Below, in pieces: positions 20,793-30,162 of a stretch of 64,000 nt of DNA. The position numbers and the translations under genes were made by a program. A model generated the notes under the pieces. The model ran no database searches. It saw only the letters and a program-made list of their open reading frames with translations, and had not been told where the DNA came from. This stretch comes from Bacteroidales bacterium (GTDB lineage Bacteria > Bacteroidota > Bacteroidia > Bacteroidales > ML635J-15), in contig JAFGVU010000101.1 in assembly GCA_016937855.1 (NCBI GenBank), positions 18,811 through 82,810 of the forward strand, given 5' to 3'. Positions within the stretch are counted from its first letter, which is position 1. Every line of letters starts with the position of its first letter.

Positions 20793-21902
20793 ATGAATAG
20801 TGAAGTATTTTATAATATTAGCAAAATTGTAGAACGAGACAGTAAGGCAACAACTTATAAGTTTGCTCTAATGCGTGGAGTTATAGATATTATTCAGGAC
20901 AATTCTCCTTATATTATATTTGAAGAAAATCGTGTTCATATACCAACTGGACTTCTTATTGAAAAATGGTTGATGTATTATTATCCGATTTTAAAATCAC
21001 AAACTTCAATTCCTCAAATCAATGGTAACACGAATTTAGCTTTTAGCAATCAGTTTTACAAATTAATTTTGGATTATGAAGCTCGGGGCGGTTTTTCTGC
21101 ATTTTATAACGACCTAAAGAATAAAGGAATACCTGAAGATTTGCAAGGTGAGTTTTTTGAACTTGCGAAAAAGTTAAGAGATACTATTACTAAAATGCCG
21201 ATGAAATATATTGGGCGTTCCATAACTAATGACTTCTATTCCATTTTTAATTATAAAAACCAAACAACTAGAAGAAAATCGACAATAGACATTGAAGACT
21301 TAATCAATGAATTTGGAACATTTTCAATCCCAGACGAATATTACGAGGCGTTTAGGATTTTAGGTAGTTTCATTAGTGGACGAGATTCAATTCTTTTTAA
21401 ATGGGCTGAATTTTCTGTGAAAGCTTCGGGCAACAATCTCTCTGTGCACAAAGTTCTTAATGAGGTTTTAAAGAGCCCAATTACATTGAGAGATATCAAA
21501 GAATCGAAAAAACTATATAAAGAGATTCTTCAAAAAACTGGAGATGTTTATTGCGTTTGGACTGGTAGAAAAATTTCAAAATATGATATTGACCATTTGA
21601 TTCCGTTCTCCGTTTGGAAAAATAATGATCTATGGAATTTACTTCCATCAGATTCAAAAACTAACAACCAAAAGAGAGACAAAATACCAACACCAGAAGT
21701 TATTGAAAGACAAAAAAGTTTAATTGTCGATTATTGGGGCATTATATATGAACACCAATCAAAGCGTTTCAGAAAAGAAATTCAAGTTGCACTATTAGGA
21801 AATTATTCTTTTGATTCTTGGAAAAATAGTGGTATTTTGCAATTACAAAATAGTTGCAACTATCTAATTGAAAACAGAGGTTTTGAAGGATGGAAAATTT
21901 AA
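20793..21902 (+). CDS. HNH endonuclease domain protein
   Basis: YCVWTGRKISKYDIDHLIPFSVWKNNDLWNLLPSDSKTNNQKRDK (H-N-N motif); uncharacterised N-terminal domain. Confidence 0.85.
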   Translation: MNSEVFYNISKIVERDSKATTYKFALMRGVIDIIQDNSPYIIFEENRVHIPTGLLIEKWLMYYYPILKSQTSIPQINGNTNLAFSNQFYKLILDYEARGGFSAFYNDLKNKGIPEDLQGEFFELAKKLRDTITKMPMKYIGRSITNDFYSIFNYKNQTTRRKSTIDIEDLINEFGTFSIPDEYYEAFRILGSFISGRDSILFKWAEFSVKASGNNLSVHKVLNEVLKSPITLRDIKESKKLYKEILQKTGDVYCVWTGRKISKYDIDHLIPFSVWKNNDLWNLLPSDSKTNNQKRDKIPTPEVIERQKSLIVDYWGIIYEHQSKRFRKEIQVALLGNYSFDSWKNSGILQLQNSCNYLIENRGFEGWKI

Positions 21903-22756
21903 ATCTTAACCCAAACAGTCATTTAACAGCCAAGGAACGAGAAACACTTTCTTTCCCAGCCAAAATTGTATTTAATAGGAATGCTTTAGTTGGTGATGTT
22001 TTGGATTTTGGTTGTGGGTTTGGCAGTGATGTAAAATTACTAAAAGAAAAAGGCATTAATATTGTGGGATACGACAAACAATATTTTCCAGAATATCCAA
22101 CCAAAAAGTTTGATACAATAATTTGCTTTTATGTTTTGAATGTGCTTTTGCCTAAAGAGCAAGCTATCGTCTTAATGGAATTGTCTCAACTCATCAAACC
22201 AACAGGCAAAGTATATATTGCTGTGAGAAGAGATTTGAAGTATGAAGGATTTAGGGTTCATAAAATACATCAGAGGAAAACATACCAATGCAATGTCATT
22301 TTAAATTCAAGATCTTTTTTTAGAAATGAGAATTGTGAGATTTATGAGTATCAGCATTATAATCAATTAAATAGCATTGAGAAATCCGATTGCCCATTTT
22401 GTAATCCTAGTTCAGATAGAGAATTATTAGTTGAATCTGCTACTGCTTATGCTATTTATGATAAATTTCCCGTTAATGATGGACATGCTTTAATTATACC
22501 TAAAAGGCATTGTGCAGACTATTTTGATTTGACATTCAAAGAGCAAGCTGCTTGTATTTTTATGTTGAATAGAGTAAAAGAAATTCTTGCAGCGAGATTT
22601 AATCCTGATGGATTTAATGTCGGAATTAATGTGGGAAATAAAGCCGGACAGACAATTTCTCATGTTCACATTCACTTAATACCAAGATATAATGGGGATG
22701 TTGAGGAACCTCTAGGAGGTGTGAGAGGTGTAATTCCTAGTAAGCAAAAATATTGA
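21890..22756 (+). CDS. Bifunctional class I SAM-dependent methyltransferase fused to HIT domain
   Basis: VLDFGCGFGSD motif I and FDTIICFYVLNVL; C-terminal CPFC..NDGHALIIPKRH..GQTISHVHIHLIPRY HIT triad; overlaps the HNH ORF by 13 bp. Confidence 0.88.
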   Translation: MENLNLNPNSHLTAKERETLSFPAKIVFNRNALVGDVLDFGCGFGSDVKLLKEKGINIVGYDKQYFPEYPTKKFDTIICFYVLNVLLPKEQAIVLMELSQLIKPTGKVYIAVRRDLKYEGFRVHKIHQRKTYQCNVILNSRSFFRNENCEIYEYQHYNQLNSIEKSDCPFCNPSSDRELLVESATAYAIYDKFPVNDGHALIIPKRHCADYFDLTFKEQAACIFMLNRVKEILAARFNPDGFNVGINVGNKAGQTISHVHIHLIPRYNGDVEEPLGGVRGVIPSKQKY

Positions 22757-22858
22757 TTATGAAAAACTTTTGTATTAAATACGAAAAAGTGTTTCGAAAT
22801 TGGCAACAATAGCAAATCACCAAAACCTTACGTAAATCTGACACTTTCTTTAATTCAT

Positions 22859-23206
22859 TCACATAACTTCCGGGCATAAACTAATCCCAATGTCAGCCTC
22901 AAGATATTTGGCTTTGCGGATAATTCTGTCGTCGAGGTCAAAATAATTGCTTTTTACGCATTGCTTAAGCCAATAAATAACTTCCTGAATACTGCTTTTG
23001 GCTTTCTCGAGCTTTGCAACAACATCTTCGTGCCTGTAGGCAGTTTGTGCATCAAATAAAAATGAATTTATTTTAACGGCTGCATTCATAATTTTTAATG
23101 CAATAGGCCTATGGTGATTTTGTTCAAGTATCTGAGAATACTTTATTAAATCGGAGGTAAACTCGAAACTCGATTTCAAAAGCTGATATTTGTCTATTGT
23201 CCTCAT
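22859..23206 (-). CDS. Four helix bundle protein (23S rRNA intervening-sequence protein family)
   Basis: Size and helical pattern SSFEFTSDLIKYSQILEQNHHRPIALKIMNAAVKI..HEDVVAKLEKAKSSIQEVIYWL. Confidence 0.7.
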   Translation of the reverse strand: MRTIDKYQLLKSSFEFTSDLIKYSQILEQNHHRPIALKIMNAAVKINSFLFDAQTAYRHEDVVAKLEKAKSSIQEVIYWLKQCVKSNYFDLDDRIIRKAKYLEADIGISLCPEVM

Positions 23207-23416
23207 TTAATTTAAAGACAATAATTTTCGCAGATTGGTTGCCTTTGTTTCTAAAATGAAAAGCTTAAAATTCAAAAGACCCTATTTAATTATGTAGATT
23301 CAATAAATAGACTGTCAAGCGAAAATTGATTTTGTTTTTTGACAAGTCCTTTATAACGTCCTTTATTTGTTCGTATAAAGCGATTTTTTTTCTTCGAAGC
23401 GCCGCGGGATGGAAAT

Positions 23417-23556
23417 GAAGAACCGCCGGGCCAGCTCCGGCCTTGTGAAAGCTGAAATAATTAGAACTGTAGCAATGTTCCGAAAGCTTTCGGAATATCC
23501 CGCCTTGCTAAACAGTTCTATTATTTCAGCTGAGCGGGTTGAAGGATCGGTTCTTC
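23417..23556. repeat. Nested inverted-repeat element
   Basis: GAAGAACCG/CGGTTCTTC outer arms; AGCTGAAATAATTAGAACTGTAGCAA (23450-23475) / TTGCTAAACAGTTCTATTATTTCAGCT (23505-23531); 18-bp perfect palindrome TTCCGAAAGCTTTCGGAA (23478-23495). Confidence 0.9.
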
Positions 23557-23569
23557 TTGATTTCTTTGT

Positions 23570-23595
23570 AACTTTCTTTATCAAGAAAGAAAGTT
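23570..23595. repeat. Hairpin AACTTTCTTT-ATCAAG-AAAGAAAGTT
   Basis: Perfect 10-bp arms, 6-nt loop. Confidence 0.7.
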
Positions 23596-23769
23596 TGAAT
23601 TTTTATAAAAAATGATTTAACCTACATTAAGTGATAGTACTTCGTAATAGATTTGCTAATGCATAATACGGGTTAAATAGGGTGTCCCAGTGTCGAAGTA
23701 AGGAAACAATAATTTTCGCAGATTGGTTGCCTTTGTTTCTAAAATGAAAAGCTTAAAATTCAAAAGACC

Positions 23770-24663
23770 CTATTTGACAATCTTATTTAAAGGAAAAAGC
23801 AATTTGTTTTTATTTAGAATCGGATAATACTCGGGAATAGCTCCAAATCCTTTGTAAAACCTTGCAACTCCTTCTATTGATGATCCTTCAAAATCTAATA
23901 TTGTTGGAGTATTGCTGTTTTGCCTTATTATTTCGGCTAATATCAAATACATAGCAAAATTTTGCTTCCCTAGTTCAGATGAGGATGGCATAAGATAGTA
24001 AATCCTGTTTTTCCATCTTAAAATCAATACCGACGCAATTATTTGGTTTGTTTGTTCATCATTTACCGACCAAATTTCAGCAAAATGCTCATTTTTAATC
24101 CTTTGCAGTAAAGTATTTAATGCGGACAAAAAGCCTTTTGGCGGAGTAAAATTCAAATTGTTTTCAGTAAATGTCTTAAAATTATCAAAATCATTGTCTT
24201 TAAAAACCGTCTGCTCTATCTCTTTTGCTTTTTTGATGTTGCGGTTACAGTTTTTCGAGAAATTATTACTAATCTCCTCGAAACTTGATTGTAATTCTAA
24301 AATAAAATTCGGTTTTAGATTGTTAGTTTGGTGGTTATTGCCGGAGTTTAACTGAAGACGGTAAAATCTATAAGGAATAAAATCAAGAAATGTTTCTAAA
24401 AGATCTGAGCTGATAATATTTTGCGAAAATAATCCTAATTGTTGCGAAAGGTAAGGTTGAGTTAAATATTTTAATCCGGATTTTTTCTTTACAGGTAAGG
24501 GCATTACATGTTCATAATTGTTGGTAACAATAGCCTCCCATTTAGGCGACATGCAATCGAGATACCACGACATAGCATATATTGTCCCGTTTAAAGAATT
24601 TAGAATAGTTTTATCCCATAAATCTTTGTCAATCTGATTATGTTTTAAGTGCTTAATATCCAT
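23770..24663 (-). CDS. GNAT/FemAB-like acetyltransferase-fold protein
   Basis: FSKNCNRNIKKAKEIEQTVF...LDFEGSSIEGVARFYKGFGAIPEYYP, FemAB-like pattern. Confidence 0.6.
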   Translation of the reverse strand: MDIKHLKHNQIDKDLWDKTILNSLNGTIYAMSWYLDCMSPKWEAIVTNNYEHVMPLPVKKKSGLKYLTQPYLSQQLGLFSQNIISSDLLETFLDFIPYRFYRLQLNSGNNHQTNNLKPNFILELQSSFEEISNNFSKNCNRNIKKAKEIEQTVFKDNDFDNFKTFTENNLNFTPPKGFLSALNTLLQRIKNEHFAEIWSVNDEQTNQIIASVLILRWKNRIYYLMPSSSELGKQNFAMYLILAEIIRQNSNTPTILDFEGSSIEGVARFYKGFGAIPEYYPILNKNKLLFPLNKIVK

Positions 24664-24689
24664 TAAAGCCTGAAATTGAAACCGTTTGT

Positions 24690-26246
24690 TTACTTTTTAC
24701 CTTTTTTGCTCAGTCTTTTTCCGTCGATTTTTATTAATTCGTCGTTTCGATATGTAAATGTCATGTAAATTGATCCATCCGGCTCGTATTTTTTCCAGTC
24801 TTTAGTTTTGCTGCCAACACGATATTCGCCAAAAAGTTCAACATTTCCATTTGTGTAAAACCATTTGTGCATTCCGTCGGCATCACCTTTACGAAACTTA
24901 CCGACAAAACGCAATTGTCCTGTTTCTGCATAATAGTGTTTCCACTCGCCATCTTTTTCGCCAAGTTCGTAATTGCCCTCTTCAATAATATCGCCAACAA
25001 AATAAAACCATTCGCCAATTCTTACATCATCAAAATATTCGCCTTTTAAAATTACATTTTCAACCGAATCATATTCTACATACAATCCTTCGAGTTTGCC
25101 CATCAGGTAAGATTCTTCGCGTTTTTTTAGTCCGTTTGGATAATACCAAATCCATTCTCTGTCGGGTTTGTCGCGATTAAAGTATCCTTCCATTTCGAGT
25201 TTACCGTCTTTATAGTAAAATTTCCAGATTCCGTCGCGTTTTCCTTCAACATAATTGCCGATAGCATAAAAATATTCGTTATACTCATCGTAGAGTTTCC
25301 ATTCTCCTGTACGTCTTCCTTGTTCGTCAAATAAACCTTCGCCCAGCAATATGCTTTTGGGTGTATATTCTTTAACTTTTACAAGCTTCCCATCTGTATT
25401 ATACTCTTTGTGAATCCCAACAGGCATATCCTCAAGAAAAGCACCCTCGAACTGTATTTTGCCGTTTGGGTGATACGATTTTTTAACTTCGGCTTTTAAT
25501 ACGATTTCGTCTTCGGGTTTTGGCACAAAAATTTCTCCATTTACGTATTTTCGCTCAACAGTCATTTTCCCTGATAGATCGTATTCACGATAAATTCCGT
25601 GTAGCTTTCCGTTAAAATAATTGTACTCAGTTTTTTTATTTCCGTTTGAGTAAAAATCTATCCATTTGCCATGTTTTTGATTTTCGGAATTATATCTATT
25701 AATTTTTTCGCTCTCGATACGATAACCATTGTAATATTTATAAAGAGTGATTACCATTCCGTCTTTGTTAAACTCTTTAGCATCGCCATTTTTTATCCCG
25801 TTTTTATACTGATATTCGTATTTAGCAAAGCCCGAAGTGTCGTAATAGTATGATGTGCCTTCCAAAATTCCGTTAAGAAACAACTCTTTAGAGCTTAGGA
25901 AGTGTATTTTTATCGAATCGCTTGTAAAATAATAATCATGTGTAAAACTATATCCGTTTTTCTTATCGTTTCTATAACTAATTTGTTCGGCTATTTTTCC
26001 ATCAGGGAAATAGAAATTCCAAATGCTATCGAGCTGAAAAAATTGTCTTTTACCTTCTGATTTTAGCACTCCTGTTTCATAATAACTCTTCCAATATCCA
26101 TCGGGTTTTCCATCTTTCATCCAACCTTCGCTTGAAATTTGTCCGTTTGGATAATAAAAACGATTAAAACCATTTGGGTCTATATCTTGCCCATACAAAC
26201 CAATGGAAAATAAAATAAGTGCTAATATTATAAATCTTGTTTTCAC
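24690..26246 (-). CDS. Secreted MORN/YwqK-repeat protein
   Basis: Signal peptide; repeated xxYYPNGxxxxEGxxxxGKxDGxWxxY units across the full length. Confidence 0.85.
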   Translation of the reverse strand: MKTRFIILALILFSIGLYGQDIDPNGFNRFYYPNGQISSEGWMKDGKPDGYWKSYYETGVLKSEGKRQFFQLDSIWNFYFPDGKIAEQISYRNDKKNGYSFTHDYYFTSDSIKIHFLSSKELFLNGILEGTSYYYDTSGFAKYEYQYKNGIKNGDAKEFNKDGMVITLYKYYNGYRIESEKINRYNSENQKHGKWIDFYSNGNKKTEYNYFNGKLHGIYREYDLSGKMTVERKYVNGEIFVPKPEDEIVLKAEVKKSYHPNGKIQFEGAFLEDMPVGIHKEYNTDGKLVKVKEYTPKSILLGEGLFDEQGRRTGEWKLYDEYNEYFYAIGNYVEGKRDGIWKFYYKDGKLEMEGYFNRDKPDREWIWYYPNGLKKREESYLMGKLEGLYVEYDSVENVILKGEYFDDVRIGEWFYFVGDIIEEGNYELGEKDGEWKHYYAETGQLRFVGKFRKGDADGMHKWFYTNGNVELFGEYRVGSKTKDWKKYEPDGSIYMTFTYRNDELIKIDGKRLSKKGKK

Positions 26247-26350
26247 CGATGTAAAATTACTAAATAAAATTTATATTGCACAATTTGGAGTAAATTATTC
26301 GTTTGCCACGACTGATAATCTTCAAACTAATGTAATTAATAAAAATTCAG

Positions 26351-26358
26351 TATCTTTG
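26351..26358 (+). promoter_or_regulatory. Bacteroidota -7 promoter motif TATCTTTG upstream of tgt
   Basis: TAnnTTTG match 12 nt before the tgt ATG. Confidence 0.6.
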
Positions 26359-26370
26359 CGGCGCAAAATT

Positions 26371-27501
26371 ATGAAATTTAATATCTCACATAAAGACTTA
26401 TCATCTGCTGCGCGTTGTGGAAAAATATGCACAGATCATGGTGATATTGAAACTCCTGTATTTATGCCGGTTGGCACAGCAGGCACAGTAAAAGCTGTTC
26501 ATATAACCGAATTAAAATCTGAAATAGATGCAAAAATAATACTTGGTAATACTTACCATTTGTATTTGCGCCCGGGCGTTGAAATCATTCATAAAGCCGG
26601 AGGATTGCATAAATTTAATGGTTGGGATCGACCAATATTAACCGATAGTGGAGGATTTCAGGTATTTTCTCTTGCAGATAATCGGAAATTAACCGAAGAA
26701 GGAGCGGTGTTTAAAAGTCATATCGACGGATCTAAGCATATTTTTACTCCCGAAAATGTTGTTGATATTCAACGAAAAATCGGTTCAGACATTATGATGG
26801 CATTTGATGAGTGTACTCCTTACCCTTGCGAAAAACAATATGCATCTAAGTCGCTTGATTTAACTCATAAATGGCTTATTCGAGGATGGAATCATTTTAA
26901 TAACACAAGTTCTGTTTACGAACACTCACAAACATTTTTCCCAATTGTGCAAGGATCGGTTTACGAAGATTTGCGTCGCGATTCGGCTAAATTTATTGCT
27001 GATATTGGTGCCGAAGGCAATGCAATTGGAGGATTATCGGTTGGCGAACCTGCACAAATGATGTACGATATGATTGATGTGGTAAACGAAATATTGCCTC
27101 AAGACAAACCACGGTATCTCATGGGTGTTGGCACGCCGGCAAATCTTCTCGAAGGAATAGCAAGAGGAATTGATATGTTTGATTGTGTTATGCCAACACG
27201 TAATGCTCGAAATGGAATGCTTTTTACCGAAGATGGCACAATAAATATTAAAAATAAAAAATGGGAAGACGATTTTTCTTCAATCGATCCTGATGGACAT
27301 ACATTTGTCGATACCTTTTACTCAAAAGCATACCTCAGACACTTAATTATATCGGGAGAATTACTCGGTGCGCAAATTGCAAGTATTCATAATCTCGGAT
27401 TTTACATACGATTAATGAAAAACGCCCGTTTACACATAAAAAATGGGGATTTTAACAGCTGGAAAAATTCAATGCTTCAAAAATTAAACAACAGATTATA
27501 G
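26371..27501 (+). CDS. tgt: Queuine tRNA-ribosyltransferase
   Basis: TPVFMPVGTAGTVKAV, GNTYHLYLRPG, LTDSGGFQVFSL, GGLSVGEP, RYLMGVGTP; ATG at 26371 preferred over 26203. Confidence 0.96.
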   Translation: MKFNISHKDLSSAARCGKICTDHGDIETPVFMPVGTAGTVKAVHITELKSEIDAKIILGNTYHLYLRPGVEIIHKAGGLHKFNGWDRPILTDSGGFQVFSLADNRKLTEEGAVFKSHIDGSKHIFTPENVVDIQRKIGSDIMMAFDECTPYPCEKQYASKSLDLTHKWLIRGWNHFNNTSSVYEHSQTFFPIVQGSVYEDLRRDSAKFIADIGAEGNAIGGLSVGEPAQMMYDMIDVVNEILPQDKPRYLMGVGTPANLLEGIARGIDMFDCVMPTRNARNGMLFTEDGTINIKNKKWEDDFSSIDPDGHTFVDTFYSKAYLRHLIISGELLGAQIASIHNLGFYIRLMKNARLHIKNGDFNSWKNSMLQKLNNRL

Positions 27502-28581
27502 GTGAGAAAAATTGATATATATATCATCAAAAAATTTCTGGGAACTTATTTTCTGGCTTTATTCCTAATCATTTGTGTTGCAATTATTTTTGATGTCTCA
27601 GAAAAAATGGATGATTTTCTCGATAAAGGAGCTCCATTAAAATCGATTTTATTTGATTATTATCTGAACTTTATACCATATTTTGCAAATCTTTTTAGTG
27701 CATTATTTGTTTTTATTTCTGTAATATTTTTTACATCGCGCATGGCTGCCAAGACTGAATTTATTGCAATGTTTAGCAGTGGAATAAGCTTAAGCAGATT
27801 GCTAGTTCCCTATTTTGTCGCAGCAGCTCTAATTACAATTTTATCTTTTTCCCTTGGCAACTACGTTATTCCCGATGCAAATAAAAGAAGACTCGATTTC
27901 CAAAACACATATTTAAAAGGCGGGGATAATAAAATTGGAAGTTTTAATATACACCGACAAATAGAGCCAGGTGTGTATTTTTATGTCGAGAGTTATAACC
28001 GCGAGAGAAATGTGGGAATGCGCATGACATTAGAAAAATTTGATGGAGTAAAATTAGTATCAAAACTGAATGCCGACATGATGATTTGGGATTCTATAAA
28101 TCAAACATGGATTTTACAAACTTATTTTATTCGTGATTTTGGCGAGAATAGCGAAAACCTAATTTCGGGTTTGCGTTTAGATTCTACTTTTAGAATAAGA
28201 CCAGAGGATTTTGAAAGCAAACTAAATGTTGTTGAAGCAATGAACCGACGAGAACTGAACGAATTTATCGCAGAGCAAAGACTTTCAGGAACTTCGGCTG
28301 TTGTAAGTAGTGAAATAGAAAAGTATTCACGTATTTCTGCACCATTTGCAACTTTTATTCTTACAATTATAGGATTCTCATTATCTGTAAGAAAAGTCCG
28401 TGGTGGGTTAGGAATAAATATTGGAATAGGCTTATTGTTAAGCTTCTCATATATTTTATTTATGAGGTTTTCAACTGTGTTTGCAATTAACGGAACGTTT
28501 AATGCAGCATTTTCGGTCTGGATTCCAAATTTAATGTACGCAATAATTGCAGTATTTATTTATTTTACTGCACCCAAATAA
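27502..28581 (+). CDS. LptF/LptG family permease (YjgP/YjgQ)
   Basis: KIDIYIIKKFLGTYFLALFLIICVAIIFDVSEKMDDFL; GTG start. Confidence 0.88.
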   Translation: MRKIDIYIIKKFLGTYFLALFLIICVAIIFDVSEKMDDFLDKGAPLKSILFDYYLNFIPYFANLFSALFVFISVIFFTSRMAAKTEFIAMFSSGISLSRLLVPYFVAAALITILSFSLGNYVIPDANKRRLDFQNTYLKGGDNKIGSFNIHRQIEPGVYFYVESYNRERNVGMRMTLEKFDGVKLVSKLNADMMIWDSINQTWILQTYFIRDFGENSENLISGLRLDSTFRIRPEDFESKLNVVEAMNRRELNEFIAEQRLSGTSAVVSSEIEKYSRISAPFATFILTIIGFSLSVRKVRGGLGINIGIGLLLSFSYILFMRFSTVFAINGTFNAAFSVWIPNLMYAIIAVFIYFTAPK

Positions 28582-28607
28582 AATTTGTTTAACCAATTAT
28601 TAATCAT

Positions 28608-30152
28608 ATGAGTAAAAATGAAAAAGTTGAAGCTTTAAACCAAAAACGCCGGGAAGTAATGCTTGGCGGAGGCGAAAAAGCTATTCAAAAACAAAAAGAC
28701 TCTGGCAAATTAACGGCCAGAGAAAGAATTGATCTGTTACTTGATCCGAATTCATTTAATGAGTATGATCTCTTTGCACAACACGAAGCCAGAGATTTTG
28801 GAATGATGGAAAAAGTTCTTAATGGGGATGGTGTAATTATTGGGACAGGAACCATTGATAACAAACCGGTATGCGTATTTGCACAGGACTTTACCGTTGT
28901 GGGAGGTTCGTTGGGATATATGCACGCAAAAAAAATCACAAAAATACAAGATGTAGCAATGAAAATGCGCGTACCTTGTATTGGAATTAATGACTCGGGC
29001 GGAGCAAGAATACAAGAGGGCGTAAGCTCTTTGGCAGGATATGGTGAGATATTTTTTCGAAATACTCAAGCTAGCGGTGTAATTCCACAGATATCTGTTA
29101 TCCTAGGCCCTTGTGCCGGTGGTGCAGTGTATTCTCCTGCTCTAACAGACTACGTTTTTGTAGTTGACAAAGTGTCGAAAATGTTTATTACTGGTCCAGA
29201 AGTTATTAAAACTGTACTTGGCGAAGAAATTTCACAAGAAGACCTTGGTGGAGCAAGAGTTCATAGCGAAATTACCGGGAATGCCCACTTTTTTGCTCAC
29301 GACGAAAAAGAATGCTTTGCACAAATTCGCAAATTATTATCTGTTATCCCTCATAATAATAAGGATGGTGCCGAGAGAAACGAAACCAAAAATCCAAAAA
29401 CAAATATCGACATCAATAATGTTGTGCCAATTGACCCAACAAAACCTTACGATGTGCGCGATGTAATTAAAGCGGTGACCGACGATTCTGATTTTGTAGA
29501 AGTAATGGAAAAATTCGCTCAAAACATAGTTATCGGATTTGGACGTATCGATGGAAAAACTGTAGGATTTATTGCAAATCAGCCTTATTATCTTGCCGGG
29601 GTACTGGATGTGGACTCATCCGACAAAGCTGCTCGTTTTATTCGGTACTGCGACGCTTTTAATATTCCTGTGGTAACTCTTGTTGACCTACCCGGCTATT
29701 TACCCGGAGTCGATCAGGAGCACAGCGGTGTTATTCGTCATGGAGCAAAGGTTCTTTATGCATATAGCGAGGCCACTGTGCCAAAAATTACAGTTATTCT
29801 TCGTAAAGCCTATGGTGGTGGTTATATTGCAATGAGCTCAAGACATTTAGATGCTGATTTCGTTTATGCATGGCCAACTGCCGAAATTGCAGTAATGGGA
29901 CCGCAAGGTGCAGCAAATATCATCTTCCGTAAAGAGATAATGGAAGCCGAAAATCCTGAGGAAATGCGCAAACAAAAAGTTGAAGAGTACAAAGAAAGAT
30001 TTGCAAATCCTTATGTTGCAGCTGCTAAAGGTTATGTCGATTCTGTTATCGAACCGGCCGAAACCAGAAAAATGCTTATCCATTCGCTAAAAGTTTGTGA
30101 GAATAAAGCAGAAATTAAAATTGATAAAAAACACGGAATCCCACCATTTTAA
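28608..30152 (+). CDS. Acyl-CoA carboxylase beta subunit / methylmalonyl-CoA decarboxylase alpha-type carboxyltransferase
   Basis: KLTARERIDLLLDPNSF, GINDSGGARIQEGV, DVDSSDKAARFIRYCDAFNIPVVTLVDLPGYLPG. Confidence 0.95.
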   Translation: MSKNEKVEALNQKRREVMLGGGEKAIQKQKDSGKLTARERIDLLLDPNSFNEYDLFAQHEARDFGMMEKVLNGDGVIIGTGTIDNKPVCVFAQDFTVVGGSLGYMHAKKITKIQDVAMKMRVPCIGINDSGGARIQEGVSSLAGYGEIFFRNTQASGVIPQISVILGPCAGGAVYSPALTDYVFVVDKVSKMFITGPEVIKTVLGEEISQEDLGGARVHSEITGNAHFFAHDEKECFAQIRKLLSVIPHNNKDGAERNETKNPKTNIDINNVVPIDPTKPYDVRDVIKAVTDDSDFVEVMEKFAQNIVIGFGRIDGKTVGFIANQPYYLAGVLDVDSSDKAARFIRYCDAFNIPVVTLVDLPGYLPGVDQEHSGVIRHGAKVLYAYSEATVPKITVILRKAYGGGYIAMSSRHLDADFVYAWPTAEIAVMGPQGAANIIFRKEIMEAENPEEMRKQKVEEYKERFANPYVAAAKGYVDSVIEPAETRKMLIHSLKVCENKAEIKIDKKHGIPPF

Positions 30153-30162
30153 ATCTTGAGTT

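Larger units (their letters stand above)
23218..23775. repeat. 70-bp perfect direct repeat flanking a 418-bp insert
   Basis: ACAATAATTTTCGCAGATTGG...CAAAAGACCCTATTT at 23218-23287 and 23706-23775. Confidence 0.95.

Noticed and set aside
22859-23206. Four-helix-bundle protein as evidence of an rRNA intervening sequence
   Set aside because: No rRNA sequence is present nearby. This family is frequently encoded as a stand-alone chromosomal gene in Bacteroidota.
23363-23615. Antiparallel ORFs (73 and 68 aa) inside the 70-bp-repeat insert
   Set aside because: Both are read from the nested palindrome, with no recognisable domain; likely artefacts of the repeat.
24690-26246. YwqK-type repeats as part of a toxin-antitoxin pair
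   Set aside because: Neighbours are a GNAT/FemAB-like gene and tgt; the protein is exported and there is no toxin candidate.
28685-30083. Antisense and alternative-frame ORFs over the carboxylase gene (and similar shadows over mfd, priA, purQ, tgt)
   Set aside because: Shadow ORFs of strongly coding genes, with no homology signal or plausible start context.
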